From NCBI GenBank assembly GCA_963665215.2, contig CAXXWW010000008.1, positions 124,001-188,000 on the forward strand: a stretch of DNA of 64,000 nucleotides. The letters run 5' to 3'. Source of the DNA: G963665215 sp963665215 (GTDB lineage Bacteria > Chloroflexota > Dehalococcoidia > Lucifugimonadales > CAUZJF01). Positions 9,409-17,496 of this stretch are shown here, piece after piece (positions within the stretch are counted from its first letter, which is position 1; each line of letters opens with the position of its first letter). The position numbers and the translations under genes were made by a program. The notes under the pieces were generated by a model. That model did not search any database. It saw only the letters and a list, made by a program, of their open reading frames with translations, and was not told the origin of the DNA.

Positions 9409-11087
9409 AGCCTGTCTCACAAGTCTGGGTTGGCGTTGAGTATGGGTCAGGTGTACGTTTGAAGCGACATCAAGGTGGGAGATATTGAGATGCCGCTTCG
9501 ACCGATGGGCCGAGAGCAGATGTGGATGTTGCCGCCGACGCTTGACGAGTTGTTGCCGCTGGACCATCCGGCGCGGTTCGTGGCCGAGTTCGTTGACGCT
9601 TTGGACCGGGAGGACTGGGGGGAGCTTGGGGTGAAGATAGACGGGGAGGTGCTGGGAGCGCCAGCCTACCATCCACGTGCGCTGTTGAGCGTGTGGCTGT
9701 ACGGCTTCATGACCGGGGTGCGCTCGTGCCGGAAGCTGGAGGCGGCCTGCCGGGACCAGATACCGTACCTGTGGCTGACCGGGTGGCAGCATCCCGACCA
9801 CAATACCCTGTGGAGGTTCTACAAAGGGCATCGGCAGGCCATGCGGAAGCTGTTCGAGCGTACCGTGCGTACGGCGGTGGCCATGAAGTTGGTGGATCTG
9901 GCGGTTCAGGCGGTGGATGGTACGAAGGTGGTCGCCAACGCGTCAGTGAACAGGAGCTGCGATGCCGAGGGGCTGAGAGGGCTATTGGATCGGTTGGAGC
10001 GGGCGATAACCGACCTTGAGGCACAGAACGAGGCGGGAGAAGACGCTGCCGTTGCCCGTCTGCCTCAGAAGTTGGCGGACAAGGAGGTCTTGAGAGAGCA
10101 GGTGAAGCATGCGATGGCCGATCTTGCGAGTCAAAAGCGCCACAGGCGTATCAACCTGACCGACCCGGAGGCCCGGCTGATGAAGGGCAGGCAGGGCATT
10201 GTGGCTGGCTACAACGCCCAGGCTATGGTCTCACCCATGGAGACCGATGGGGGAGCGACAAGCATGCTGGTCACAGCCGTGGACGTGGTTGATGCGGCCA
10301 ATGACAATGCCCTGCTGGTGCCGATGATGGAGCAGGCTGAGGAGACTACGGGGACGAAGTCGCAGATGACATTGGCCGACGCCGGATACTTCGCCGCCAG
10401 TCACCTAGCGGAGTGCGACCGTCGAGGTCAGAAGGTGGTGGTGTCAGAGGCACGACAACGGTTCCTCGAAGACCCATATCACAAGGACAGATTCACCTAT
10501 GACGAACACAGCGACAGCTTCAGGTGTCCCCAGGGACGGACGCTTGCGTTCGTTCGCATACAGCATGCGAACGGAGTCCCGTTGCGACTGTACCGGGCTG
10601 CAGGTGCTGTCTGTCAAGCATGCCCGGCCTTCAGAGCCTGTACCAGAGCCAAAGAGATTGGGCGAAGCCTGGCCATAGGGCCGCACGATGACGTGCTACG
10701 TCGCCATCGCTCCTGGATGTCCACCTCAGTAGCTCAAGAAGCTTACAGGCTGAGAAAGCAGCTGGTCGAGCCTGTCTTCGGAATCATCAAGGAGCAACAG
10801 GGGGCACGGAGGTTCCTGCTGCGCGGCCTCGTCAACGTGGCGGCCGAGTGGACCATGTTGGCCACCGCCTTCAACCTGCGTACTCTCTGTCGGGTGTGGC
10901 GCTCCAGCCCCTTCATCGGTCTATTTAATGGCCCGGAGCCTCGTCCCGTCTCCTGACCTGCAGTGATGACAGCAGCTGACCCATCGCTCCGTCGCCTGTC
11001 CTACCCGCTCAGGCCAGGGCCTTTCAACGAACCCTCCGACCTCTATCCGATCCCCCTATCCGCAATGCCCACTTCTGGGACAGGCTC
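9409..11087 (+). mobile_element. IS1182-like element inserted in the rhmD pseudogene
   Basis: The ends AGCCTGTCTCACAAGT (from 9409) and ACTTCTGGGACAGGCTC (to 11087) are near-perfect inverted repeats. TGGGG stands on both sides (9404-9408 and 11088-11092) as the probable target duplication. Removing the element plus one TGGGG rejoins the host frame as NIPWG-EFFLGSPP, which confirms both boundaries to within a base. Confidence 0.9.
9490..10956 (+). CDS. IS1182-family transposase (element in rhmD)
   Basis: The product is 488 residues from the ATG at 9490, which has GGGAG 8 nt upstream; an in-frame GTG at 9475 is a weaker start. The N-terminal part has MWMLPPTLDELLPLDHPARF and a SVWLYGFMTGVRSCRK helix region. 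The catalytic residues lie in AVDGTKVVANAS, LADAGYFAAS and LVEPVFGIIKEQQGARRF, and a Cys-containing stretch (CQACPAFRACTRA) precedes the Glu. It is distinct from the nested IS1182 protein at 6541-7965. The frame is complete. Confidence 0.92.
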   Translation: MPLRPMGREQMWMLPPTLDELLPLDHPARFVAEFVDALDREDWGELGVKIDGEVLGAPAYHPRALLSVWLYGFMTGVRSCRKLEAACRDQIPYLWLTGWQHPDHNTLWRFYKGHRQAMRKLFERTVRTAVAMKLVDLAVQAVDGTKVVANASVNRSCDAEGLRGLLDRLERAITDLEAQNEAGEDAAVARLPQKLADKEVLREQVKHAMADLASQKRHRRINLTDPEARLMKGRQGIVAGYNAQAMVSPMETDGGATSMLVTAVDVVDAANDNALLVPMMEQAEETTGTKSQMTLADAGYFAASHLAECDRRGQKVVVSEARQRFLEDPYHKDRFTYDEHSDSFRCPQGRTLAFVRIQHANGVPLRLYRAAGAVCQACPAFRACTRAKEIGRSLAIGPHDDVLRRHRSWMSTSVAQEAYRLRKQLVEPVFGIIKEQQGARRFLLRGLVNVAAEWTMLATAFNLRTLCRVWRSSPFIGLFNGPEPRPVS

Positions 11088-11252
11088 TGGGGTGAGTTTT
11101 TCCTCGGGTCTCCTCCTGGCGTCCCATTGAGCGAAGCGTATCGCCGCACGCCTGGAATGTCATTGCCAGACAACGGCTACCTGGTCCCGAGCGACGCCCC
11201 AGGATTTGGTATTGAGCTGACACTGGATGAGGTAGAGGCGGGCGCATCATAA

Positions 11253-11773
11253 TTGGCGCGACGATCAGCGCCATCTGGCTCATGGCGCTGATGACACTCT
11301 TGGTAAGGGATGCCCATCAACCTAAACGGACGCTGACTTGCTGAAAGACCTCGGACCGCTCCTGGCTGCGGTAGGAACCGGCCCACGTTGCTTTCTTCGG
11401 TGGTGTGCGTTTCTGAGTGCGGCGCAACAACCGGAATGGGAACCCAGGAACTCGGTCCAACTATTTGATACGGCTCCACACCGATGACCGGCAGTCCTCA
11501 CGGATATGGCGAAGCATCTGGCCGACCTCGGTCGGGACATGCGCTGATCTGGCGAAGGACATATCCTGCATCAGGGGCCGTCTCAGTGGTAGCTAAAGAT
11601 GTTTGTTTTGGCCCCTGAGACGGCCGCAACGCTTTCCTGGGTAAGGTAGACACACCGAAGGCCAGAAGACGGCGCTCTGAGCGAAGGCGTGGGCTTATCA
11701 GCCGAGCATAGCCTGGGCGACTCGTAGCTCCGCCAGCTATGGCCGTCTTCGCACGTATGGCGCGCCGAGCGGT
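11253..11773. other. region without a supported gene
   Basis: Between the end of the rhmD remnant and the cyclase remnant only short frames occur. A plus-strand stretch (about 11330-11490) reads DLLKDLGPLLAAVGTGPR but has no start or clear family match. I see no RNA gene or repeat here. Confidence 0.4.
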
Positions 11774-12185
11774 TTAAGGGCTCGGAATCGCTCCGATCTG
11801 CTGCATCATCCCCATGGCGTCGAACTGTTCCCAGTTCGACGATCTTGCCGTCCATGATACGGTCGATGCCGATCCCAGTGACCGTTACTTTGTTCCCTGT
11901 CGCCGGGACGCCCATGAACTCTCCCTTGTGTGTGCCGGTCGCGGACCACCTGGAAACAACCCTGTCACCTTCAGCTATCATATCTTCCGTCGAAACAGCC
12001 ATATCAGGAAATGTGGTTCGCATCATCCCTATCAGCTGCTTCATCCCCTCCCGACCGGGCGCCTGTTCCGGGAAAGGGTTGTGGTCGACGAAGTTACTCG
12101 CCAGCACCTCGTCGAGCGTAGAGAGGTCCCCTGTCTGAAAGACCTCCGTGAATCGGCGGACGACAGCTTTGTTCTCCTCGGACAT
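11774..12185 (-). pseudogene. SnoaL-like ester cyclase family protein, frameshifted near its C-terminus
   Basis: The start at 12185 gives MSEENKAVVRRFTEVFQTGD, a SnoaL/NTF2-like fold with VDHNPFPEQAPGREGMKQ, FPDMAVSTEDMIAEGDRVV and SATGTHKGEFMGVPATG. After MDGKIVE the expected WEQFDAMGMMQQIGAIPSP followed by a TAA at 11774-11776 is legible, but one frame away. The current frame instead reads on to 11583 through a low-quality tail. Without the indel the protein would be about 139 residues, the usual size. Members are small cyclase or hydratase-like enzymes of uncertain substrate. The gene has been broken recently or carries a sequencing error. Confidence 0.75.
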
Positions 12186-12477
12186 GACATGCCTCCTTGT
12201 ATCGATGATGGTGCAATGTACGCCCGCCGAGTCCTCGTGTCAAGATATCGCCTCTGGCGAAAATCACTTCTGAATCGCAAAGACCCCGATCACGCCTCCA
12301 CCGACAGCCGGGATCGGGGCGACTCCCCGAGAGACCTGGCGCGCCCTTGTTGAGACTGCCGCTGACAAGGAGTTCAGTAGAGATGAGCTTCGAGGCGCCG
12401 CCCACGAGCTGAAACTGCTGAGACACAGACACGACTGCGGGACCCAAAGCCGAATTGCTTCCACGCTTGACCGGACA

Positions 12478-13389
12478 CTAAACTCTCTTGCCTATCCCCT
12501 GACTGGCGCCAGTGCGTGATAAGGTGTCCCTCATCGCGGCCACGAAGCTGAGCGCAGGCTTGGAGAGCGTCTTTCCCCTGAGCGTAACGATACCTACCTG
12601 CTCAACGGGCAACAGATTTGCGAGGCTGACGACCCCCAACTCCCGCTCATCTTCCGGCTCGATAGCAAGCCTTGGTCCTACAGACACGCCCATCCCCAAC
12701 GCGACGTACCGTTTGATCATGTCCATACTGTCCAGCTCCACCACTATCTCGTAAGCGGTCCCCCTACGCCGAAGCTCTTGCTCCAACATCGCCCGGGTGT
12801 ATGTCTCACTGCGCATAAGGACCAGCGGCCACTGCGCGACCTGGTCAAGTGAGGTCAACGGCTCCTCCAGCAGGGGGTGGTTACGAGGCGTGATGAGGAC
12901 TCGCTCGTATGCAAACAGACTGACGAAATCGAACTGCTCCAACCTGCCAGGGTATGGTGTGAGGCCGAGGTCCACCTCGCCCTCGGACACCATAGCCAGA
13001 ACCTCTCCCATGAGCCCAGATCGGATACTCATATGAGCGTGAGGATGCGTATGCAGGAAAACCCTGACCACCCTGAGCAGTGTGTGAGGAATAATGTCGT
13101 GGACGGAAGCAACGGCCACGGGGAGTTCCTGTTCTGCTGCTGAAGTTCTCGCTGCAAGGGCATCTATCCCCTCGACTAAAGGTGTCGCCAGCTTGGCCAG
13201 AGCGCGTCCAGAAGGGGTGAGCTGGATCGGTCGCTTGACTCTATCGAAGAGCACTATGTCGAACTCGCCTTCCAGCTTTCTGATATGCGTGGTGACGGTA
13301 GGCTGGCCGATCCCCAAGTAGTCAGCTGCCTTAGATATGCTTCGCATCCTTGCGGCTACGCAAAAGCTTCTGAGTTCGCGCAGTTCCAT
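12478..13389 (-). CDS. LysR-family transcriptional regulator
   Basis: The 303-residue protein has an N-terminal winged helix (residues 1-60: LRSFCVAARMRSISKAADYL, then GIGQPTVTTHIRKLE) and a periplasmic-binding-like effector domain from about residue 90 (VASVHDIIPHTLLRVV, DLGLTPYPG, MIKRYVALGMGVSVGP). This is a complete regulator of the CysB/Cbl-like shape. It is divergent from a small ORF at 13544, with an AT-rich spacer carrying an inverted repeat of the kind LysR proteins bind. It probably controls itself and whatever lay on the other side. The ligand is unknown. The gene looks intact although its surroundings are decaying. Confidence 0.9.
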   Translation of the reverse strand: MELRELRSFCVAARMRSISKAADYLGIGQPTVTTHIRKLEGEFDIVLFDRVKRPIQLTPSGRALAKLATPLVEGIDALAARTSAAEQELPVAVASVHDIIPHTLLRVVRVFLHTHPHAHMSIRSGLMGEVLAMVSEGEVDLGLTPYPGRLEQFDFVSLFAYERVLITPRNHPLLEEPLTSLDQVAQWPLVLMRSETYTRAMLEQELRRRGTAYEIVVELDSMDMIKRYVALGMGVSVGPRLAIEPEDERELGVVSLANLLPVEQVGIVTLRGKTLSKPALSFVAAMRDTLSRTGASQGIGKRV

Positions 13390-13543
13390 TGCGTACTCCC
13401 CGGGATAGTATTACGAACACTGATATTGATTATCATACGATATGTCTTGATATGATGCCACTAATGTACGCATAATATTTCATGTAATGTAATTCACATG
13501 GCGCAGGCCGATGAGGTGGCCTGTCAGTTATCAGGAGGAGAAA
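13390..13543. promoter_or_regulatory. divergent promoter region with candidate LysR operator
   Basis: This spacer is strikingly AT-rich compared with its neighbours. It contains the perfect inverted repeat ATCATA (13432-13437) - N13 - TATGAT (13451-13456), compatible with the T-N11-A arrangement bound by LysR-type regulators. The repeat lies about 45 bp upstream of the LysR start and about 90 bp upstream of the GTG at 13544. Confidence 0.5.
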
Positions 13544-13705
13544 GTGCTGCACAAGTTGCTTGACCTGGTCCGCTACATGAAGCCGGCTTCCGCGTTCGAG
13601 ACGTATCTGAGTAGGCTTCAGGCCAGTGGCATGACGGGCGTGCCTACCGCGGACGAAGCCAAGAAAGACTACCTGAGCCGAGACGGGTTCGCTCTAAGGC
13701 GTTAA
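13544..13705 (+). CDS. small ORF divergent from the LysR gene, possibly an N-terminal gene remnant
   Basis: A GTG at 13544 is preceded by AGGAGGAGAAA, the best Shine-Dalgarno in this part of the window. The 53-residue product (MLHKLLDLVRYMKPASAFET, then YLSRLQ and GVPTADEAKKDYLSRDGF) has no family I recognise. The position and ribosome site argue it was the first gene of a LysR-controlled unit. It may be intact and small, or the start of a longer gene whose rest is lost. Confidence 0.45.
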   Translation: MLHKLLDLVRYMKPASAFETYLSRLQASGMTGVPTADEAKKDYLSRDGFALRR

Positions 13706-13794
13706 CCAGGAACGACGAAAGAACTTCAAGTCCTCTCATGGCTACCGATCGGCTCGCTATGGGACTCTAGCTCGAGCTTCCCGACGCCTTCGTA

Positions 13795-14022
13795 TTGGGC
13801 ATGGGCGTGGATATCGGCGCCTCGTTCATACTTCAGTGGCGGATAAAGTACGGCGGGTGTGAGGTTGTCGCGCTGCCGGTCGTCCTATTCAAGAAGCGGT
13901 ACACCACTTACTGCGTGCCACTGGTGGCCCTGGACGTGGTGGAGAAGCAGATCGTCGATAGACTGGCAAGGCCGCGCGCCGAGGGTGAGTTCCAGCCGCA
14001 ACGCGAAGTGCAAAACCGCTGA
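13795..14022 (+). pseudogene. unrecognised ORF, probably a C-terminal remnant
   Basis: A 75-residue frame contains VVALPVVLFKKRYTTYCVPL and VALDVVEKQIVDRLARP, which reads like the C-terminus of a real protein. There is no clear ribosome site at its ATG. It is followed 26 bp later by a strong palindrome. It may be the far end of the gene begun at 13544, with the middle deleted. I do not recognise the family. Confidence 0.3.
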
Positions 14023-14048
14023 ACACTGGTACAATGTCACAAACTATT

Positions 14049-14068
14049 GCCCCACCCGCGGGTGGGGC
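14049..14068. terminator. perfect 20-nt palindrome, possible terminator
   Basis: GCCCCACCCG followed by CGGGTGGGGC forms a perfect 10-bp stem with no unpaired loop bases. No T-run follows, because IS256 copy 2 has inserted just past it. It lies at the end of a gene remnant, so a terminator is plausible. Confidence 0.4.
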
Positions 14069-14101
14069 ATCGAGGTTACGTCAATAGGTGTGTAAACGAC
14101 A

Positions 14102-15346
14102 TCAGGCGGCGACCTTCTCAGCCGTTGATTCAATGGCGATTCCATCCGCATACTGTGCACCGAGATAGACGTCTTCGATCAACTCAGGGGCCTTCAGACG
14201 CCTGAAGCGCTGTTCGGCGACCATCAACATTTTCCAGATCACCGCTATCGCCCGATCGACCCTCTTGTAGCGCTTGGCGGCATCGGTCCGAAGCCTGAGG
14301 GCCGCGAAGGGTGATTCTACCGGGTTCGTCGTGCGAAGGTGCCCCCAGTGCTCCTTTGGGAAGTCATAGAAGGTGACCATGCGGTCCCAGTCCCGCTCCA
14401 AGGCCTCTGAGGCCGCCTCGTAGGAATGGTCGCCGCACCACCTGGTGAACACCGTCCTGAGCCGCTCAGCCTCTGTCCGAGTCGGCGCGTAGGGGATAGT
14501 ACGCAGCATGAGCTTGGCCTGGTCCTGTCGTCGCTTTGGAAGCTTGGCGAGCACGTTTACGATCTTGTGGTTCCAGCAGCGTTGCTCTGCCGCCTGCGGA
14601 TAGACGTTGCGCAGAGCTCCCCAGATGCCCAGGTGTCCGTCTCCAACCACCAGCCTCGGGCAGCTCAAGCCCCGGCGCTTGATGTCCCTGAGTACCTCGG
14701 ACCAGTTCTCTGTGGACTCCCTGTATCCGGGAACAGCGCTCACCACCACCTTGCTCCCGTCGCTCAGGGCCGCCATTACCACCAGTACCGCCGCCTTCTC
14801 CTTCTCAAGACCAGCCTTGACGTAGACTCCATCCACCCACATGTAGACCACTTCCAGGTCATCGAGGGGCCGGCTGCGCCATTGGGCAAGCTCATCGTTC
14901 CACTTATCCTTCAACCGGGCCACCGTGCTCGCCGATACCGGTGCGTCCTCTCCCAGCAGCCCCCGCAAAGCCAGATCGAAGTCGCCTTCGGATAGACCGT
15001 GCAGGTACAGCTCGGGGATCAACTCAGCAACCTTCCTGGTCCTGTTGACGAACAGCGGCAGCAGCCGGCTCTCGAACTGCTCCTCGGTATCGCGGACTCG
15101 CGGCCGCCTCAGCTGTATCGTTCCCGAACTCAGCGTAAGCCTCCGGGCTCTGCCGTATCCGTTCCGATAGCCGGTATCGTTGTCCGAGTCGGATCTGAGC
15201 GCCGACTTCGCCCTTCCCAGAAACCCCGTCACCTCCTCCTCCAGCAACTCCTGGATCAGCCTCTGGACCTGGCTTCGCACCCAATCCTCCAACTGCTCCC
15301 ACTCCGGCCTTGACTCCGACCTACTCTCAGTGCTTTCCTTCCTCAT
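14102..15346 (-). CDS. IS256-family transposase (intact copy)
   Basis: The 414-residue protein has the usual IS256/MULE length. The N-terminus has LEDWVRSQVQRLIQELLEEE, followed by GFLGRAKSALRSD and YRNGYGRARRLTL. The catalytic Asp residues lie in VVYMWVDGVYVKAG and VVGDGHLGIWGALRN, and the Glu in RTTNPVESPFAALRLRTDA. The ATG follows GGAGATAGACCGCCC, part of a structured leader that can hide the SD. This copy is the likely source of trans-acting transposase for the two defective copies. Confidence 0.95.
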   Translation of the reverse strand: MRKESTESRSESRPEWEQLEDWVRSQVQRLIQELLEEEVTGFLGRAKSALRSDSDNDTGYRNGYGRARRLTLSSGTIQLRRPRVRDTEEQFESRLLPLFVNRTRKVAELIPELYLHGLSEGDFDLALRGLLGEDAPVSASTVARLKDKWNDELAQWRSRPLDDLEVVYMWVDGVYVKAGLEKEKAAVLVVMAALSDGSKVVVSAVPGYRESTENWSEVLRDIKRRGLSCPRLVVGDGHLGIWGALRNVYPQAAEQRCWNHKIVNVLAKLPKRRQDQAKLMLRTIPYAPTRTEAERLRTVFTRWCGDHSYEAASEALERDWDRMVTFYDFPKEHWGHLRTTNPVESPFAALRLRTDAAKRYKRVDRAIAVIWKMLMVAEQRFRRLKAPELIEDVYLGAQYADGIAIESTAEKVAA

Positions 15347-15347
15347 G

Positions 15348-15408
15348 GGCGGTCTATCTCCTCTCTTGGGCCTCGAGCCCGTGTTGTTCAGAGAGAGGGT
15401 ACACCGCC
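15348..15408 (-). promoter_or_regulatory. structured leader of IS256 copy 2
   Basis: Plus-strand arms GGCGGT (15348-15353) and ACCGCC (15403-15408) enclose CCTCTCT (15360-15366) and AGAGAGG (15392-15398), with a small GGGC/GCCC stem in the centre. On the transcript this folds the SD of the transposase into a hairpin, as at 5191-5251. Confidence 0.5.
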
Positions 15409-15463
15409 TGACTGTTTACACACTTTTTGAAGATACCTCGGGGCATCTGCATCGGGTTACACA

Positions 15464-15715
15464 TTGGGGACGACCAGCACAGACGCCGCAACCCCGGCTG
15501 CGACCGCCGAGTCGGACAGCTACGAGTTGGCCCCCGACTCCCCAGCGGGATGGGACCTGGTCTGGCACGGTGCATTTTTCGACATCGTCGTCCTGGCGGG
15601 GCTAGTGGCGCTGCTCGATACAGACGAGTCCTGGTCACTCCGCGGGTCGATGCTCGGCGTCGCTATTTTGTTCGCGCGTGGCCTGGCCTGGCGATGCGGT
15701 AAGGACATATCATGA
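15464..15715 (+). CDS. small hydrophobic protein upstream of and coupled to the GH32 gene
   Basis: An 83-residue frame starts 16 bp after the target duplication of IS256 copy 2 and stops in TCATGA, overlapping the GH32 ATG at 15712 by 4 nt. Such overlap implies translational coupling. The product has an acidic, Thr/Ala-rich N-terminus and then hydrophobic stretches (FFDIVVLAGLVALL, MLGVAILFARGLAW) that could form one or two membrane segments. I do not recognise a family. It may be an N-terminally truncated remnant, because the IS cut the sequence just upstream. Confidence 0.45.
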   Translation: MGTTSTDAATPAATAESDSYELAPDSPAGWDLVWHGAFFDIVVLAGLVALLDTDESWSLRGSMLGVAILFARGLAWRCGKDIS

Positions 15716-17340
15716 AGAGCCCTGACTTCACCTCTCTCGTGCCGCGATACAAGTTCGCGGAGACCCTGGTCGAACAGGAGGCTCAGCTCAAGGACAACCC
15801 GTTGCTGCAGCGAATGATGGCATTACGAAAGGAGAAGGCGTCAGATGCGCACCGCCCCATCTACCACTACGTCAACCCGGAGAACACGCTGAACGACCCC
15901 AACGGGCTCTGTTTCTGGCAGGGTCGCTGGCACCTCTTCTACCAGGGCTATCCTCCGGAAGACCCCCGGCAGCACTGGGGGCACGCCGTCAGTGACGACC
16001 TCATCCACTGGCGGGATCTCCCCTATGCGATCTACCCCGACCCGGAGGAGTGCTGCTTCTCCGGCGCAACTCTGGTCGAAGAGGACCGCGTGATAGCGAT
16101 CTACCACGGGACCCAGGTCGGCAATATGGTCGCCGTCTCTAGCGATCCCCTCCTGTTAAACTGGGAAAAGCTGACCGGCAAAGCCGTGATCCCCATCGGG
16201 AAGCAAGACGGCTCTCCCCAGCCGTACACGGTGTTCGATCCATGCATATGGAAAAAGGACGGGGAGTACTATGCGCTCTCGGCGGGAACCCTGCCGGACG
16301 GACCCGGTGGCAGTCGGGTTGCTTCCGATTTCCTTTTCCGCTCGAAAGAGCTGAAGACGTGGGAGTACCTGCATCCGTTCAGTGAGGACGATCGGTTCAC
16401 GCTGGTTGGAGACGACGGCGCCTGCCCGTACTTCTGGCCGATCGGTGACCGACACATCCTCCTTTTTTTCAGCCATATGAGCGGAGGACAGTACCTGCTC
16501 GGCGACTATGACAAGGACCGGGACAAGCTGGTCGTCACCTCCGGCGGCCTCTTCAACTTCGGGCCATCAACCCCTTCCGGGGTGCACGCACCCTCGGCCA
16601 CGCCCGACGGACGGGGAGGGGTTGTCGTGATCTTCAACATGAACCCGGGCATGCCGACTGAGGGATGGAACCAGCTCATGACGCTGCCCAGACGGCTTAC
16701 CCTGGCCGGAGACGATGAGCTGAGAATGGAGCCTGTCGGAGATATCGAGTCCCTCAGATATGATCATCGGCATTTGGGAAGCACGGTGCTGCAGGCCAAT
16801 CAAGAGGTGGTCCTCGAGAGTATCGAGGGCAACGCGATGGAGCTGAACGTAGAGATCGACCCCAAGAGCGCTCCTATGGTTGAGCTGAACGTCCTTCGCT
16901 CGCCGAACAGAGAGGAGTTCACCCGAATCGCCTTCTTCAGGGACCGGGGTTTCAGAGTCCAGAGTCCTTCCGCTCAGTCAGGGGCGTTGCTGGCGGGTGG
17001 ACGGCCGGTCGTGGCCCGTTATGGTCAGCCGAGGCCTGTCCCGGTCCGTGAGAGCCTGCTCACGCTTGACTCGTCCTTCTCGTCGACCCTCCCGGAGGCG
17101 CTCTCAAGGGCCCCCGAAACGGCGCCGCTCCTCATCGAGTCCGACGAGCCGCTGCAGCTGCGGATATTCATAGACCGAAGTGTGGTCGAGGTGTTCGCAA
17201 ACGGGAAGCAGTGTGTCGCGGTGCGAGTCTATCCCGGACGTGAAGATAGCACCGGTGTCTCTCTGCGTGCCCAGGGCGGCGATGCCGAGCTAAGATCGTT
17301 GGACGCCTGGCAAATGGAAAACATCTACTACGGTAGCTAG
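15712..17340 (+). CDS. glycoside hydrolase family 32 protein (beta-fructosidase-like)
   Basis: The 542-residue protein has a GH32 five-bladed propeller (about residues 48-345) and a C-terminal beta-sandwich (about 365-535, with RIFIDRSVVEVFANG). The nucleophile motif is present as LNDPNG (Asp62), and the stabilising Asp is in VFDP (Asp176), without the usual Arg before it. The third motif, normally ECP with the catalytic acid/base Glu, reads GACPYFW, so the residue at position 237 is Ala. Canonical GH32 enzymes hydrolyse sucrose, levan or inulin. Without the acid/base the activity may differ. There is no signal peptide, so it is cytoplasmic. No sugar transporter is adjacent. Confidence 0.85.
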   Translation: MKSPDFTSLVPRYKFAETLVEQEAQLKDNPLLQRMMALRKEKASDAHRPIYHYVNPENTLNDPNGLCFWQGRWHLFYQGYPPEDPRQHWGHAVSDDLIHWRDLPYAIYPDPEECCFSGATLVEEDRVIAIYHGTQVGNMVAVSSDPLLLNWEKLTGKAVIPIGKQDGSPQPYTVFDPCIWKKDGEYYALSAGTLPDGPGGSRVASDFLFRSKELKTWEYLHPFSEDDRFTLVGDDGACPYFWPIGDRHILLFFSHMSGGQYLLGDYDKDRDKLVVTSGGLFNFGPSTPSGVHAPSATPDGRGGVVVIFNMNPGMPTEGWNQLMTLPRRLTLAGDDELRMEPVGDIESLRYDHRHLGSTVLQANQEVVLESIEGNAMELNVEIDPKSAPMVELNVLRSPNREEFTRIAFFRDRGFRVQSPSAQSGALLAGGRPVVARYGQPRPVPVRESLLTLDSSFSSTLPEALSRAPETAPLLIESDEPLQLRIFIDRSVVEVFANGKQCVAVRVYPGREDSTGVSLRAQGGDAELRSLDAWQMENIYYGS

Positions 17341-17496
17341 GAATCCGTCGTCATCAGCGTCACTGCGGACTCTTCGAGCTAACGGGACTGCACCTGCTCC
17401 GCGATGCCCCGTGCCTGACCTGGTGGAGATAACCACCGACTCCTCTAGCAGCTCCTCGGACTTGTCGCGGTCCACTTCTCCTGATGCAAGCAGTAT

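Larger units (their letters stand above)
8477..11252 (+). pseudogene. rhmD: L-rhamnonate dehydratase-like enolase-superfamily protein, split by an IS and otherwise damaged
   Basis: The plus frame reads HAKARRPSWSEDAEVANPLS from about 8477, then SRYPRYKAHRSQW, SAVDLALWDLK, LGFKATKLACPFGP, QPDIQWVGGVTATVKICHIA and IPHGGMNDAYGQH. These are hallmarks of mandelate racemase/RhmD proteins, which dehydrate L-rhamnonate with Mg2+. At 9408 an IS1182-like element interrupts it. After the element, GEFFLGSPPGVPLSEAYRR to a TAA at 11250-11252 restores the C-terminus in frame. Other damage: the 5' end is missing next to an IS fragment, an in-frame TGA at 9164-9166 stands where relatives have Arg (ELRR-stop-LPWQTLATGEHW), and about six residues seem lost before LMLDCCMAF. 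It is clearly nonfunctional. No rhamnose genes survive around it. Confidence 0.88.
14072..15439 (-). mobile_element. IS256-family element, copy 2 (intact, 8-bp target duplication)
   Basis: The 1,368-bp element starts with GAGGTTACGTCAATAGGTGTG at 14072 and ends with the inverted CACACTTTTTGAAGATACCTC at 15439. The 8-bp direct repeat GGGGCATC stands at 14064-14071 and 15440-15447, the length expected of IS256 insertions. It is a simple, complete and probably recent insertion. Confidence 0.95.

Noticed and set aside
11583..11773. C-terminal extension of the SnoaL-like protein beyond 11774
   Set aside because: The family's natural end is legible one frame away with a stop at 11774-11776; the extension is out-of-frame translation.
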